This document shows positions 27,354 to 37,518 of a stretch of 64,000 nt of DNA, in pieces (within the stretch, counting starts at the first letter, position 1; each line of letters begins with the position of its first letter). The DNA is from CAVTJX01 sp963735175 (lineage in GTDB: Bacteria > Electryoneota > RPQS01). The DNA lies in assembly GCA_963735175.1 (NCBI GenBank), contig CAVTJX010000019.1, forward strand, positions 1 to 64,000, written 5' to 3'. A program made the position numbers and the translations under genes. The notes beneath the pieces are model-generated. The model saw only the letters and a program-made list of their open reading frames with translations. It was not told the DNA's origin and did not search any database.

Positions 27354-30300
27354 CTACCGCAGCAGCATCATCTTCCGCGTCTCTACGAACTCCCCGGCCT
27401 GCAGCCGGCAGAAATAGATGCCGCTCGACGACTCCCGCCCATCCCACGTCAGGCGATGCGTTCCCGCCATGCGCACGTCATCCACCAGCGTTGCCACCCG
27501 CTGCCCCATGATATTAAAGATCGCCACTTCCACCCGCGCCGCCTGCGGCAGATCGAACACGATTTCCGTGGAGGGATTGAATGGATTCGGGTAATTCTGG
27601 TAGAGCACGAATTTCGATGGGATTACCGGCTGAGGATGCGGCGCGCGTTTACCGTCCAAGAGCGCATTCATGCGATCCACGATACCCAGCATGTGGTCCA
27701 CGGGATCGATACTCGAGACGGTAGCCGGTAATAATACGTTCCACGGCTGCGCCTCGAGTTCCGCCATGAGTTCCAGCGTAGACACCTTCATGTTATCATA
27801 GAAGCTGGAATTGGGATCGATCAGCGACTCAAAGGCACTGTCAGCTTCCGCATACTGTTCGAGCTGCACAAGGCACCATGCCGCTGAAGCGCGGGTCTCA
27901 AACTGTAGAGCCACATCTTGTGTCGTGTCGGCAATGCCAAGGAAGTAAGCCATCACATCCTGCCAGTCCTTGACCTGCATCATCGCCTCGCAGTTCACCA
28001 TCCGGTCTGGGCATAGCTTCGCCTCATCGCTGTCGGGGTAGTTATCGATTATCCCCTTGTATTGGAGATAGGCGTCTTCCCAGAGTAGCAAATTTTCCAT
28101 CTCCCATGCTTCCTGGTAAAGTTGCGCGGCTTCAGTCGTCCAACAGACGCCCAACGGTTCCCATGAGCATCGCGTCCAATCATTACAGCCCTGATCGTCA
28201 ACCGGATTGACGTATTCAGGCGGGTAGTGATGACCCTCACCCCAACAATTGCCGCGGATATCGTGCGGAAGCGGAGTCGCGTCAATGATCTGCTCCCCAT
28301 ACTCGCCATAGATCACATTGCGGCCGTTGCACATTGCGAATTGCGCTTGAGAAAAATAGATCTGCGTGCGTTGCCATTCGGGGTGCGCCCAGTTGTTGGC
28401 GATGATATTCCGGCCTTCCGGATTGATCAGCGTGGGCGGGCTCATGTCCGTCATGCCACCAAGAGCTGAAAGCCCCGGACCCGTATTATCCTCGATCACG
28501 GCACATTGAATGCGGAGATTGGAATACGTGTTGCGAATGCCGCCTAAAAAGAAACTGGGATTCACTATATGATTGGGATTTGCGCCATTGCCGCGAATCC
28601 CGCCGCCATTGACTATGCATGAACTGTTATTCACCCACAAACCCGAAACCTGAGCGCCGGAGACATCGACATCCTGAAGGGTCAGGTAGGCACCCATAGC
28701 GAGGATGCCATATGCGCCGGTCACACCGATCGACCAGTTGGTAAGGCTCATCGTTGAATGCAGAAATGCCGCAACACCGATACCGCAGTTCACAAAGTTG
28801 CAATCGGTTAGATTCGCGCTGGAGTTTTGGAGCGCCACAATCCCGGCATTCGCGTGACTGATCGTGCAATTGGTGAAAGTATTGCTGGTGCTGCTAATAG
28901 TTATGCCTGACCAATTGGAATTATTTTCGCCTTGGAAGACAATTGGCAGATTCGGGCTTGTCGAGATAGCATGGATCGTCCCGCCGCTCAGAACAGTGAT
29001 GGATGCGCCGGGAGCGAAAACGATGCGCGCACCCGGCTCAATCGTCAGCGTGATGTCGTCTGGCACGACGAGTCTGCCTACGATGTAATAAGGCGAGTGC
29101 GCATCGTAAATGTGCTTGCGGATCGTGAGGTCTTGAAAAAGCGTCTTCACCCCCGGCGCGCGCAGCAGTGCCTTGAACGCGTTGACGCGTCCATACCCGA
29201 GGGTATCATCCCGTCCAAGCGCTGTGGAATAATTTGCGTCGTCTGCGGATTGCTCAATGATACCTCGGATATCCGCACTCGACAAGCCTAGATCGGAAGA
29301 AAGCAGAAGTCCCGCTAATCCGGCCACCGCCGGCGCCGCAAATGAAGTCCCCGCACTCATATTTACCATCTGGCCATAGGAGGTATCACAGCCAGAGGAG
29401 TTGCGGTAGAAAGATGAGATTATCTGGCGGCATAGGTGAATATCGGTATCGATACCTCCCGCTGGAGCAGCAACGGTAACGTCTTGTCCAGTCCGCGACT
29501 CGCTACCGGCACTAGTTGTCCACCGCCCATCATACGGATTTGTGCCAGCAACAGCAATCACATACACGAGAGAATCGGCCAAGCGGTGGGAAATTGCATT
29601 CGTTTTCATTATTGTAGTAATTGTCATTTCCACAGCTGAAGGTGAATAGCATGCCGTAGGTGGTACCACCTGCCACAACCGCTGAAACAATACCTTGCGA
29701 TAGGCTAGCCCTCGTAAAATATGACAAGTTAAGTACACGGGCGCCATGTAACCATGCGTTCTGTATTCCCAAGATTACCGGACTAATAATGATGACATCT
29801 TGATCTTCATCTTGATTCATGGTATGAGCATTTTTCTCGACAACTCCCTTGCAACTCGGGCACATCCCGACGATTCCGTAGTCATTTTCCTCCGCAATGG
29901 CGATTTCGAGACACCGCGAACCGTGTCCGTTAACATCGTCCCAAGTGTGCGGCATGGAATCCGTGCGTTTGTAGCACATGCGTCCCATCGAACGCAACAT
30001 GCCACATCTCCACCAAGATCGGGATTTCGGAAGACTGGGTTGATTGTGTCGTTGTTGGCGGGAATGCCTGTATCGAGTATCGCGATTTTGACATTTGAGG
30101 TCCCACGAGTCAGCGAATGTGCCTCTTTCACCATCATGTCCGCGCCCGCACGTCCGCCATACGAGTCGCCGCGATTCTGAAATCCCCACTGCCATTGCCA
30201 GAAACGATCTGACGCAGCGTACATAGCAAGATCTGGCTCACAATAAGCAGTATTTGGATCTTTGTCGAATTCGGCGCAAACAACGATCACCGAAAGCGAC

Positions 30301-30540
30301 TCGGGGAATGTAATGAAGTACATTCGGGCTAATTCACGAAATCTCTTCTTCTTTCACAGCCGAAAATGCTGTTAGCAGTGAATCCAGCGCTACGAAGCCG
30401 CTATCAGATGTCACTGATAAGATGGCCCGACCGCTGGCAAATTCTACCTGCTCCCCATTCCATTCCCCAGAAACAAGTGTAGTGGCATCTGCCGCATATA
30501 GCAGTGCCATCATCAAAAGTGCAAACATGGCGAGTCGCAT
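27354..30540 (-). CDS. S8 subtilisin-like protease with beta-helix and T9SS sorting domain (frameshifted)
   Basis: ATG 30540 starts the signal MRLAMFALLMMALLYAADA and a pro-region. The frame shifts near 30335, then ITFPESLSV and QWGFQNRGDS lead into the catalytic domain: Asp in KIAILDTG (30072-30074), His in NGHGSRCL (29923-29925, after a shift near 29970), and Ser in MSAGTSFAAP (29343-29345, after a shift near 29630). All three S8 residues are therefore present. Next is a right-handed beta-helix region (TIEPGARIVFAPGASITV, WSGITISST) and a TPR-like helical stretch (AYLQYKGIIDNYPDSDEA). It ends with a T9SS module (YQNYPNPFNPSTEIVFDLP, SSGIYFCRLQAG, KMMLLR). About 1060 residues. Its 5' part lies in visibly AT-richer DNA. 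Confidence 0.8.
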
Positions 30541-30569
30541 TCGGTACCTGTATATAACAGCCTCCTTCT

Positions 30570-31818
30570 TTACTTGGTAATGAAGAATTTCCCGGTAATA
30601 CTCTTTGACGGTTGACCATGTTGCGGAAGAAAGCGGTAGAAGTATGTGCCGGTAGCGAGATTCTCAGTGTTGACCAATATAGGACTCTGCGGCGTGCCAA
30701 TCATGAAGCATTGCAATTGCCGTCCCAACAGATCGCAGATCTCGAGGTGACCGCTTTGGAGGAAGGTCAAATCGCAACATACCATTAGACGGATTCGGAT
30801 AAGGAATCACTGTGGTCTCAGGGAGTCCCGAACGCCTTTGTGGAAGAGACTGACTGCGAAGTGATGTGAAGAGACGTGTTGGTGTCCCAGCAACACAGCG
30901 CGTAGCGGACGTGTAAACCATATTCAGGCCTGGGAATGTGCTGTCAAATGTCGTCCATGTGGACAAATCTTCAGAAAGATAATAGAGTCCTGTGGGTGCA
31001 CTAACAACCAAACCTTCGCCTTCGGAGAAATGAAACCTCCAAATGCCACCAATGCTGTCTGGGACAACGATCCGAATTGTGTCCCCTGAGAATTCATCGT
31101 AACGCCCGATCTGATGCCCGCTCGCCGCATAGATCCATGGTCGGAAGGGTGATATATAATGAATTTTACAAAATCTAAATATGGGAAGGGTAGCAAACGA
31201 TCAAACGTCGAATCGTGCACATTAGTGCGCCATAAGTCTCCATCACTATAGTAAAGTAGGCCATCAATCTCTCTGGGAGAAAGTGGGGACTTCCACCCGA
31301 TTCGTAGTAGGGGGTCCCATGCTTGCCCCGGGAATTATGTGAGATGAACAAGCCACCACTTCCATAACCATTTATGCACAATGCCCAGAGACTGGTATCA
31401 TAAGAAGAAATGGCAACTTTTTTGTACCAACTTTCGCCCGGTAGAATGAGGAAATCACTCACGAGTGTCCAATTAGAATCACCCTGTGAGAAAGACTGAA
31501 CCCACGTCGATGCAAATATCTGATTAGGCCGACACCACGAAAATGAGCGAGCGAATAAACGGTGACATCTACTAATCCAATATGCTCCCACGCGGTGTCG
31601 GGGTCTGTGTGCCGGGGACTCACGAAAACCTGGCACTTCCCAGTCTAACATCGCTCCGAGTAATACCACGCGGGAATCGTTTGGGTTATCAATAGCGCAA
31701 AAATAGTTGGGCTGTGGGCAACCGACAGACTGCCAGCCAGAATCACAGGCGGCAGAAAGCTTGTGAGGGATGCCACGGTCAACCAAGCCAAAATTGTATT
31801 TAGGAATGCGGGTTTCAT
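30570..31818 (-). pseudogene. Decayed exported protein with T9SS sorting domain
   Basis: ATG 31818 opens a signal-like MKPAFLNTILAWLTVASLTSF. Then the frame changes near 31742 (SGWQSVGCPQPNYFCAIDNP), again in 31430-31580, near 31200, near 30990, and near 30760. The last pieces read VIPYPNPSNGMLRFDLP, then LEICDLLGRQLQC, then ATGTYFYRFLP and KFFITK, a divergent T9SS tail with MLRF in place of the usual strand. Fragments such as DSRVVLLGAML, ALCINGYGSGGLFISHNSRG and GLYYLSEDLSTW suggest a propeller body of Asp-box type. At least five shifts in 1.2 kb is denser than elsewhere in the window, so genuine decay is possible. The region is AT-richer than its surroundings. Confidence 0.55.
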
Positions 31819-32168
31819 AGGTAGTGTTTATTTATTAATGATTAAGCTACTGCCGTGGTACAACAAAAACGCCCAGCCCCAGGCAGCTCGGGGCAAGGCG
31901 TGAAACAACAAACACAATTTTCTTCGGAAAGTTGCAGCATGGCAGTTTTCGCAGTATTACCTGGATTCCAGCCAAACAGCGCCAATGCGACCAATCTACA
32001 CAACGCTTCTACAAGAATCAGACGAGAATCAAGAGCAAGTTTGATGGGCGGGGGGGTAAATTCAATAATATCATTATATGAGTAATTGCGATGCAATCTG
32101 GAGAGGTTATTAAAACCACAACAGAACCCTACGCAAACAATTATCACGTTCCCCCGCCGCCCCATCGC
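31819..32168. other. Intergenic, AT-rich, no gene seen
   Basis: About 350 bases between two minus-strand genes. A short plus-strand frame at 31855-32085 has no family resemblance. GC content rises back toward the window average near 32150. This may be the edge of an acquired segment. Confidence 0.5.
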
Positions 32169-32702
32169 TTATCGTTGCTTCGGTGCCGTCATTCCCATAA
32201 TCACTCCCAGCGCCACCGACCACACCGCGGCTAATCCAATCTGGTATTCGTGTGGCAAGAGAACGTGATCGTGTGCGCCGGAATCCAGAACCACAGCAGC
32301 GTCCACAGCGCCCTCTGCATCCCGTCAAAATTAATCCGCCGCGCCAGCAAGTTCTCTTCCAGCCGGTGAAACAGCATCATCTGCGGCCCGAAAAACACAT
32401 TTGTGCACACCGAAATCACAAACGCCAGACCCCACACCGCTCGTCAAAAATTCCGGCACATAGTGATGCTCAATCAATGCCACCACGAACCCGCGCATCC
32501 CCACAAAGCCAAACTTGATGACGATCCCCAGCACGCCCCATGCCGCCATCTTGCCCGCCAGCATCGGCAGCGAGCACGGCAGGGCTACCCGCTTGGTGCG
32601 CAGCACAAACGACAGCCATTCACCCAGTGTCCCTAAGAGCGCAAACTGCACCGCTGCCGATGTCAGCGGCGATTCTGTTACCCAAGTAAGATACCAGTCC
32701 AT
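32169..32702 (-). CDS. Mpv17/PMP22-like integral membrane protein (frameshifted)
   Basis: ATG 32702. Joined frames read MDWYLTWVTESPLTSAAVQF, LGTLGEWLSFVLR, GVLGIVIKFGFVGMRGFVV, GLAFVISVCTNVFFGPQMMLFHRLEEN, ALWTLLWFWIPAHTITF, then LPHEYQIGLAAVWSVALGVIMG to the stop at 32169-32171. Four hydrophobic helices and the pattern 'fGP..m..hr..e ... lwtliWFwiPahtiTF.lp...qig.aa.wsv.LGviLG' resemble the Mpv17/PMP22 family of small membrane proteins. Shifts lie near 32440 and 32260; length is about 178 residues. Function in bacteria is unknown. Assignment is by pattern only. Confidence 0.5.
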
Positions 32703-33745
32703 AGTGTGCCGTGGCTAAATTGACCTTCGCGCCGTTCCTTCCAGGCAAGAAAGATAAAGATAATCTCTCCCAAAATCAAATCCCGTCACAATGCCCTATC
32801 CGGATCGGCTTCCTTGTCCGGGTATGCCTCTGAGCGGTCGCCACAGTATCCCACCACCAACCCCAGTGAACAGCGGACGACACTTATCCTTTCTCGCGCT
32901 TACTGGCGAAATTGTGCCGATGTTTCATCACGCCGAAGTTACGAAAAGATGCGAACGCCACTTGTAATCGCCCGGTTCTTGCCGTATACTATAACAGCCT
33001 CCATGGCGAGCAAGCCGTGCGATCACGAACCTCTGCTGCATACCTGAATGATGATGGTGGAGTGATGGCCGGAAGGAGCCGGTGATGAGTATCGACATGC
33101 GCTACCGGATGTTGTGTGGTCTCGACGGTGAATGGCGGTTGCGGTCGGAGACGGTACGCAGACTTACCGATGTCTACGAAACGCGCCCCGAACCAAACGG
33201 CGCACCGGCTAAGATCGCGACCCCTGCCGTAAGCATGCTGACCATGGGCGATCCCCGCCGCACAGACCAACAGGTCAAACAAAACCCCACCATACGGTCA
33301 AAATCGTGGATGAAGCGCGTCCTGTCGCCGCCTGAAATTCGTCATCCGAAGTCGAAGCCGATCGCGGCGCCGTAAGCGGCTCGGCCTATAACGGCGAATC
33401 CGACTTTTCCGCGTTGCTCATAACGAGAGCGCATCCTGCGCTTCGCGACGGATTCCGTCTGAGAAGCACGGAACGTCCAAAAGTACAGCCCCACCCCCTT
33501 GCCGGAGTGGGGCGTTCTCTACCGGCCTCTCCTGCGGATCTTTCCCAGCACGGCATCCACAAGCTATCCGCCCGTGCGGTGGTCAGTTTCTCCCTTTAAT
33601 CCGTTCCCGATAGGCCGCTCATTTCCGTTGACAAGCTCGTGCGGCCTTTGTATGTTAAAGCTGTGTGCCGCGCAACTGCCCGCGCTTGGGTGTTCTCTGC
33701 CCACGCGCTAAAATACGGAAACTGTGATCACGGGAGGAACTGCCA
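32703..33745. other. About 1 kb without a recognisable gene
   Basis: Several short overlapping frames exist on both strands (for example 33082-33375 plus and 32989-33282 minus), but none shows a family motif, ribosome site or consistent composition. The only support is for a promoter at 33628-33656. Degraded coding DNA or a divergent small gene cannot be excluded. Confidence 0.5.
33628..33656 (+). promoter_or_regulatory. Sigma-70-like promoter upstream of the HNH gene
   Basis: Perfect TTGACA (33628-33633), a 17-base spacer and TATGTT (33651-33656), about 90 bases before ATG 33746. Confidence 0.55.
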
Positions 33746-33988
33746 ATGCCTTTTTCGCAAGAGACAATCGACCGGGCGATGAAAATTGCGGGCGACCGCT
33801 GCGAGTGTGACCGCATCGCCTGCAACCATACCGGCCGCTGTACGAATTAGATCGACCTTCAGGCGCATCACATCCGGCCCGAGCGCGCCGGCGGTCCCGA
33901 CACCCTCGAAAACTGCGAGGTTCTCTGCGTCCACTGCCACGAGGAACTGCACAAACGCAACCAGTACCGCTATATGGGCAAGAGCTGA
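33746..33988 (+). CDS. Small HNH endonuclease-like protein with an in-frame amber codon
   Basis: ATG 33746 follows GGGAGGAAC, an excellent ribosome site, and an upstream promoter. The 80-codon frame ends at TGA 33986-33988. Cys-rich N-terminus (CECDRIACNHTGRCTN), then LQAHHIRPERAGG (the HNH core HH), then LENCEVLCVHCHEELHKRN with the final CxxC and His. This is the treble-clef HNH layout of small zinc-binding nucleases. A TAG at 33848-33850 falls between the Cys block and IDLQAHHI, exactly where relatives carry a sense codon. It could be a nonsense mutation, a sequencing error or readthrough. It stands alone, with no restriction or phage gene next to it. Confidence 0.65.
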
Positions 33989-34010
33989 GCACGCAGCCAG
34001 CTCGGCATTT

Positions 34011-34038
34011 AGGGACACGGCAGGCCGTGTCCCTTTTC
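34011..34038 (+). terminator. REP-like palindrome acting as terminator
   Basis: GGGACACGG-CAGG-CCGTGTCCC followed by TTTTC, 22 bases after the HNH stop. It is the same repeat family as 20757 and 37419. Confidence 0.65.
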
Positions 34039-34099
34039 ATTATCCTCCCGTTGACAGGGGTGCAAGGGCTGGATTCCTTTCTCGGGATGTTAAGTAAAA

Positions 34100-34126
34100 A
34101 AGGCGAACCGTCAGGTTCGCCTTTTA
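34100..34126. terminator. Bidirectional intrinsic terminator
   Basis: AAGGCGAACC and GGTTCGCCTT form a perfect 10-bp stem with a GTCA loop; T-runs flank it on both strands. It ends the minus-strand MFS gene. Confidence 0.8.
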
Positions 34127-34144
34127 TCGTTTATCGTTCAGCGT

Positions 34145-35410
34145 TCAGCGTTTGCCGGGGATGGCGTTCCAAAGAAGGCTCATCAGCACACCTCCAATGA
34201 AGGCGAAGGCCGCAAGGCTGATCAGCCAGCCATCCCAGCCGAAGGTGTCAATCACGAAACCGACCAGCGGCTGTGTGATGCCCGCGCCGATGTACTGAAA
34301 GGCGTCGATCATTCCTGCCGCGCTGCCACTGGCTTTGCGGCCGCCGAAGTCCATCGCCGCCGCTCCGCCCAAAAGGCTGTGCGGCCCGTTCACGAAGAAC
34401 GAAAGCAAAATCAAAAGCACCGCCGAGGTCCACGGCCCGGCCCAGTAGTAAAAGAGGATCAGCAGCACGAACTGAATGAAATACATGATGGCCGTGGGCG
34501 GGCCGCGCCGCGCGCCAAAGAGCTTGTCCGACGCGATACCCGCGGCGAATGAGCCCAGCGTTGCGGCCACCGGCATTGCCAGCGCGCGAAGCTGAAACGC
34601 CGCCGAATCCGGCGCAAGATTCTGCACCTCCTGCAAATATTTCGGAAACCACTGCTCGAGCCCGTGCCGCACCACGCCGGTGCAGAAGTAGGCCGCGCTG
34701 ATGATCCACAGCGTCTTGCTGGAGAGCACTTTCTTCAGCGTGTAGGCAATCCCCAACGGCTTCGTGTCGGCGTGGCGGTCGTGCTCGCCGCTGTCCGGCG
34801 CCTCAAAGCCGAATTCCTCGGGATGGTCGCGGATCGCGAACCAGCCGATGAAGGCAAAGAGCGCGGTGACCGCCGCCGGCACGTAGAAAATCGCCGGCCA
34901 GGGATAGGCCATGATCAGCCAGCCGCCCAAGAGCGTGATCGCGAAGCGGCCAAGCTGTATCATCATCCCGAAAATGCCGGAGAACGTGCCGCGTTCCTTG
35001 AGACCGAACCAGTTGCCGTTGACGCTGACAATTGATGGCGCGCCGAACGCCTGAAAGTAACCGTTGGCGCCCCACATGACGATGAAGTAACCGAGTACGC
35101 CGATGTTCGTGCCGAGGGCCATGCAGACATTCATCGCCACCGTGCCGATGGCGCCAATGAGGATCGCGCGGCGGCCGCCGATGCGGTCGGTGATCTGGCC
35201 GTTGACAAACTGGCCGATGGCGTACATCCAGAAACCCGCCGCCACAATCCAGCCCCATTCGGTATTCGACCAGCCGTACGTTTTCGTGATCGTGCTGGCG
35301 CCGAAGGAGAGATTGTAACGCGTCATGTAATAGGACGCGTACACGAAGCCTAATGGCAGCCAGACGGTGCTGCGCACGCGGCGATAGACGGGAGAAAGTT
35401 CAGCAGCCAC
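34145..35410 (-). CDS. MFS transporter of the organophosphate:phosphate antiporter (GlpT/UhpT) family
   Basis: Intact, 421 residues with about 12 hydrophobic helices. The N-terminal VYRRVRSTVWLPLGFVYASYYMTRYNLSFG matches the OPA subfamily start. The loop 2-3 signature INGQITDRIGGRRAILIGA and the central GIFGMMIQLGRFAI follow, then the second-half FFVNGPHSLLGGAAAMDFGGRKASG, which is diagnostic of GlpT, UhpT and GlpT-like members. Relatives exchange inorganic phosphate for glycerol-3-phosphate or hexose-6-phosphates across the inner membrane. The two substrate-binding arginines cannot be placed confidently by eye, so the substrate is open. No catabolic gene is adjacent. Confidence 0.87.
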   Translation of the reverse strand: MAAELSPVYRRVRSTVWLPLGFVYASYYMTRYNLSFGASTITKTYGWSNTEWGWIVAAGFWMYAIGQFVNGQITDRIGGRRAILIGAIGTVAMNVCMALGTNIGVLGYFIVMWGANGYFQAFGAPSIVSVNGNWFGLKERGTFSGIFGMMIQLGRFAITLLGGWLIMAYPWPAIFYVPAAVTALFAFIGWFAIRDHPEEFGFEAPDSGEHDRHADTKPLGIAYTLKKVLSSKTLWIISAAYFCTGVVRHGLEQWFPKYLQEVQNLAPDSAAFQLRALAMPVAATLGSFAAGIASDKLFGARRGPPTAIMYFIQFVLLILFYYWAGPWTSAVLLILLSFFVNGPHSLLGGAAAMDFGGRKASGSAAGMIDAFQYIGAGITQPLVGFVIDTFGWDGWLISLAAFAFIGGVLMSLLWNAIPGKR

Positions 35411-35572
35411 AGGTGGGCCTCACAAACAAAAGTACAGATGCAAGCATGGGCATTTGTAGTATACGGCTTTGGATGTTATAGAGTTCCGTGCAGAGATTGT
35501 GCCGGAGCAGTTATTTGGGTGACTACCGCCTGTAGTGGTGGCGGATTCAGCCAACCCCCAGCGCGAGGGGAC

Positions 35573-37162
35573 TCAGTCGAAGATCGAGGTGGGAGTAGCG
35601 ACGCCGGGGGCCGTCAGGCGGCCGGCGAGCTGGTACGTCAGGCCGACGAAGACATCGTACGTGCGGTAGAAGCCGCGGCCGTCATTGGGCGAACGGTTTC
35701 GCGATTGCGACTGCTGGGCGGTGAAGCTCAGACTGAGGTTGTCCTCGAGGTAGTAGTTTACTTCCGCCGACGTGGAGACGCTCCAGTAACTGTCCGACTG
35801 CCAAAGGCCAGACGGCTTGCGTTCCTCCCGCAGGCTGCGCTGATGGCCGACGCGGGCGGTGAGCAGCCAGCGGTCGAGGATGAAGCGCGTGAGCGAGGCT
35901 TTGCTGGAGAAGCCAAAAGACTTGCCCTTGATGTTGTGGTGGTCGTCGTAGGGATGCGTCAGGTTGCTGGTTGCATCGAACTGCCAGCGCAGGCCGAAGG
36001 GACGGTGATATTCGCCGCGGACGCCGAAGGAAATGTTGTCGGCGGCCTTACTGACGCGTTCGCTGTAGTCGGCGCGTTGCGAAATCCAGGATGAATCCGG
36101 ATTGCTTTGCTCCACGGAATTGCGGTAGTGGCTGCGGCGGATACTGTGATTGTGTGAGGCGCCGAGCGTCGGGCCGACGAACCAGCCGCTGACCCGGGAC
36201 GGCCCGGAGAGCAGCACGTAAGACGGGAAGCTGCCGCTGCTGCGGGGAATCGGGACCGGCGCGACGGCGGCGTAGTCCGCGGAATAGTAGCGGGAAAAAC
36301 TATAGCGGGCGAAGTACGGTTCGGCAATGCGGTAGAGGTTGTACGCGTCGAGGCCTTCCACGCGCAAGCCGCCGTCCTCGTTCAGCGCCGTCCCAACTTC
36401 GCGCCAGAAGAAGCGCGCCGGGCGTTCATGCACGCGGCCATAGTCGCCCGAGATGTAGATCAGGTCGACGAGCCGCTGGCGGGTGGCGGGCAGCAGCGGG
36501 CGTGTGAGGATGCCGCCTCCTGCAGCCGCGCTTCGAGGGCATAAACATCGTAGACGGCGGTGGCGTCGCGCACCCGGCCCAGGCCGAGGGCCGCGCTGCC
36601 GCTGGCACAGTAGCTGAAGTTCCAGCTTTCGGCGTCGTCGTACTGGCGGGTGCTTGATCCATATTTGTGGAGCGCGGGTACTGGGTACTCCAGGCCTGAT
36701 TGTCGTTCCCGCTCACGCGAGTACTGAGTTCGAGTCCGAGGGGCACAGCCCACGGATACACCCGGGTCTGGCGTTCAACTGGTAGTTTTCGAGGAGGCTT
36801 TCTGCCGATACAATGAATACTGACTTTGGTCATTCGCGTTCTGGAAACTGGAGTGCCGGTTGAGATTCCTGCGGCCGGTGAAGGCGCCGATGAGTTCCAG
36901 TTCGAGCCGCAGCGGATCGGAATCGGACAGCCACGAGCCGTACGCCCGCAGTTCGCCCTGCAGATCCGATTGGTAGTCGGCATAGCCCTGCATGGGGGCG
37001 CCCGTAGCGGTTCGCGGATCCGGAGTAGGCGCCCATGGCGCTGGCGCGGGCGGTGAGGACCTGATGGCGGGGAATGCGGAACGCTGAGAAGTCGTCGGCG
37101 AGCAGGAGCGCTGGAAGCAGCAGGAAGTGCAGCAGAACGGCCACAGTCAGAGAGCGCGGCAT
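35573..37162 (-). CDS. Outer-membrane beta-barrel protein of unknown role (frameshifted)
   Basis: ATG 37162 starts the signal MPRSLTVAVLLHFLLLPALLLA. The joined frames give alternating strands: LQGELRAYGSWLSDSDPLRLELEL, WNFSYCASGSAALGLGRVRD, YRIAEPYFARYSFSRYYS, ISFGVRGEYHRPFGLRWQFD, FILDRWLLTARVGHQRSL, VSTSAEVNYYLEDNLSLSFT, GLTYQLAGRLT. Shifts fall near 37020, 36780 and 36500. Length is about 525 residues. Amphipathic aromatic-rich strands ending in a periodic pattern indicate a large barrel, perhaps 14-16 strands. No specific porin or receptor family is recognised. It is convergent to nothing on the left and has repeats upstream. Confidence 0.6.
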
Positions 37163-37418
37163 GGGGCGGTCCTTTCGAAGAAAACACTGAAACGCTGAAA
37201 CGCTGAAACACTGAAATGCGGAAAGGCTTGACGACAGCTCCAGATCATTTACTAGCGGCGGCCTCCGGCCCGTCGTCTTTTTTGTGGTTACAATCGGATA
37301 GATAATTTATTTGCCGGAGTGCGGCTTCGAGGCCGCCGGAATATCATCGGGCCGAATGTGAGAACGCTTCTCCATATGTCGCACATTGGTGCGGCGCTAC
37401 AGGCTGTCACGCTGACAC

Positions 37419-37488
37419 AGAGGACATGGCGTGCCATGTCCCTACAAGAGACAGAGCAGAGGACACGGCAAGCCATGTCCCTACAAGA
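37419..37488 (+). repeat. Two tandem REP-like palindromes
   Basis: GAGGACATGGCGTGCCATGT-CCCTACAAGAG (37419-37450) and GAGGACACGGCAAGCCATGT-CCCTACAAGAC (37459-37490), direct repeats of the GGGACACGGC palindrome family. They sit in a 356-base region (37163-37518) that has no gene. Confidence 0.75.
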
Positions 37489-37518
37489 CGGAGATTCCAA
37501 CCAGCGTTCATCGTTTCT

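Noticed and set aside
33082..33375. Plus-strand 97-codon frame in the gene-poor region
   Set aside because: No motif, no ribosome site, and an equally long minus-strand frame overlaps it; not supported as a gene.
33848..33850. Pyrrolysine or other recoding of the amber codon in the HNH gene
   Set aside because: No pylTSBCD genes or suppressor tRNA in the window; HNH proteins are not known to use pyrrolysine. A mutation or sequencing error is simpler.
37288..37500. Minus-strand 70-codon Cys/Arg-rich frame
   Set aside because: It is the translation of the tandem REP-like palindromes.
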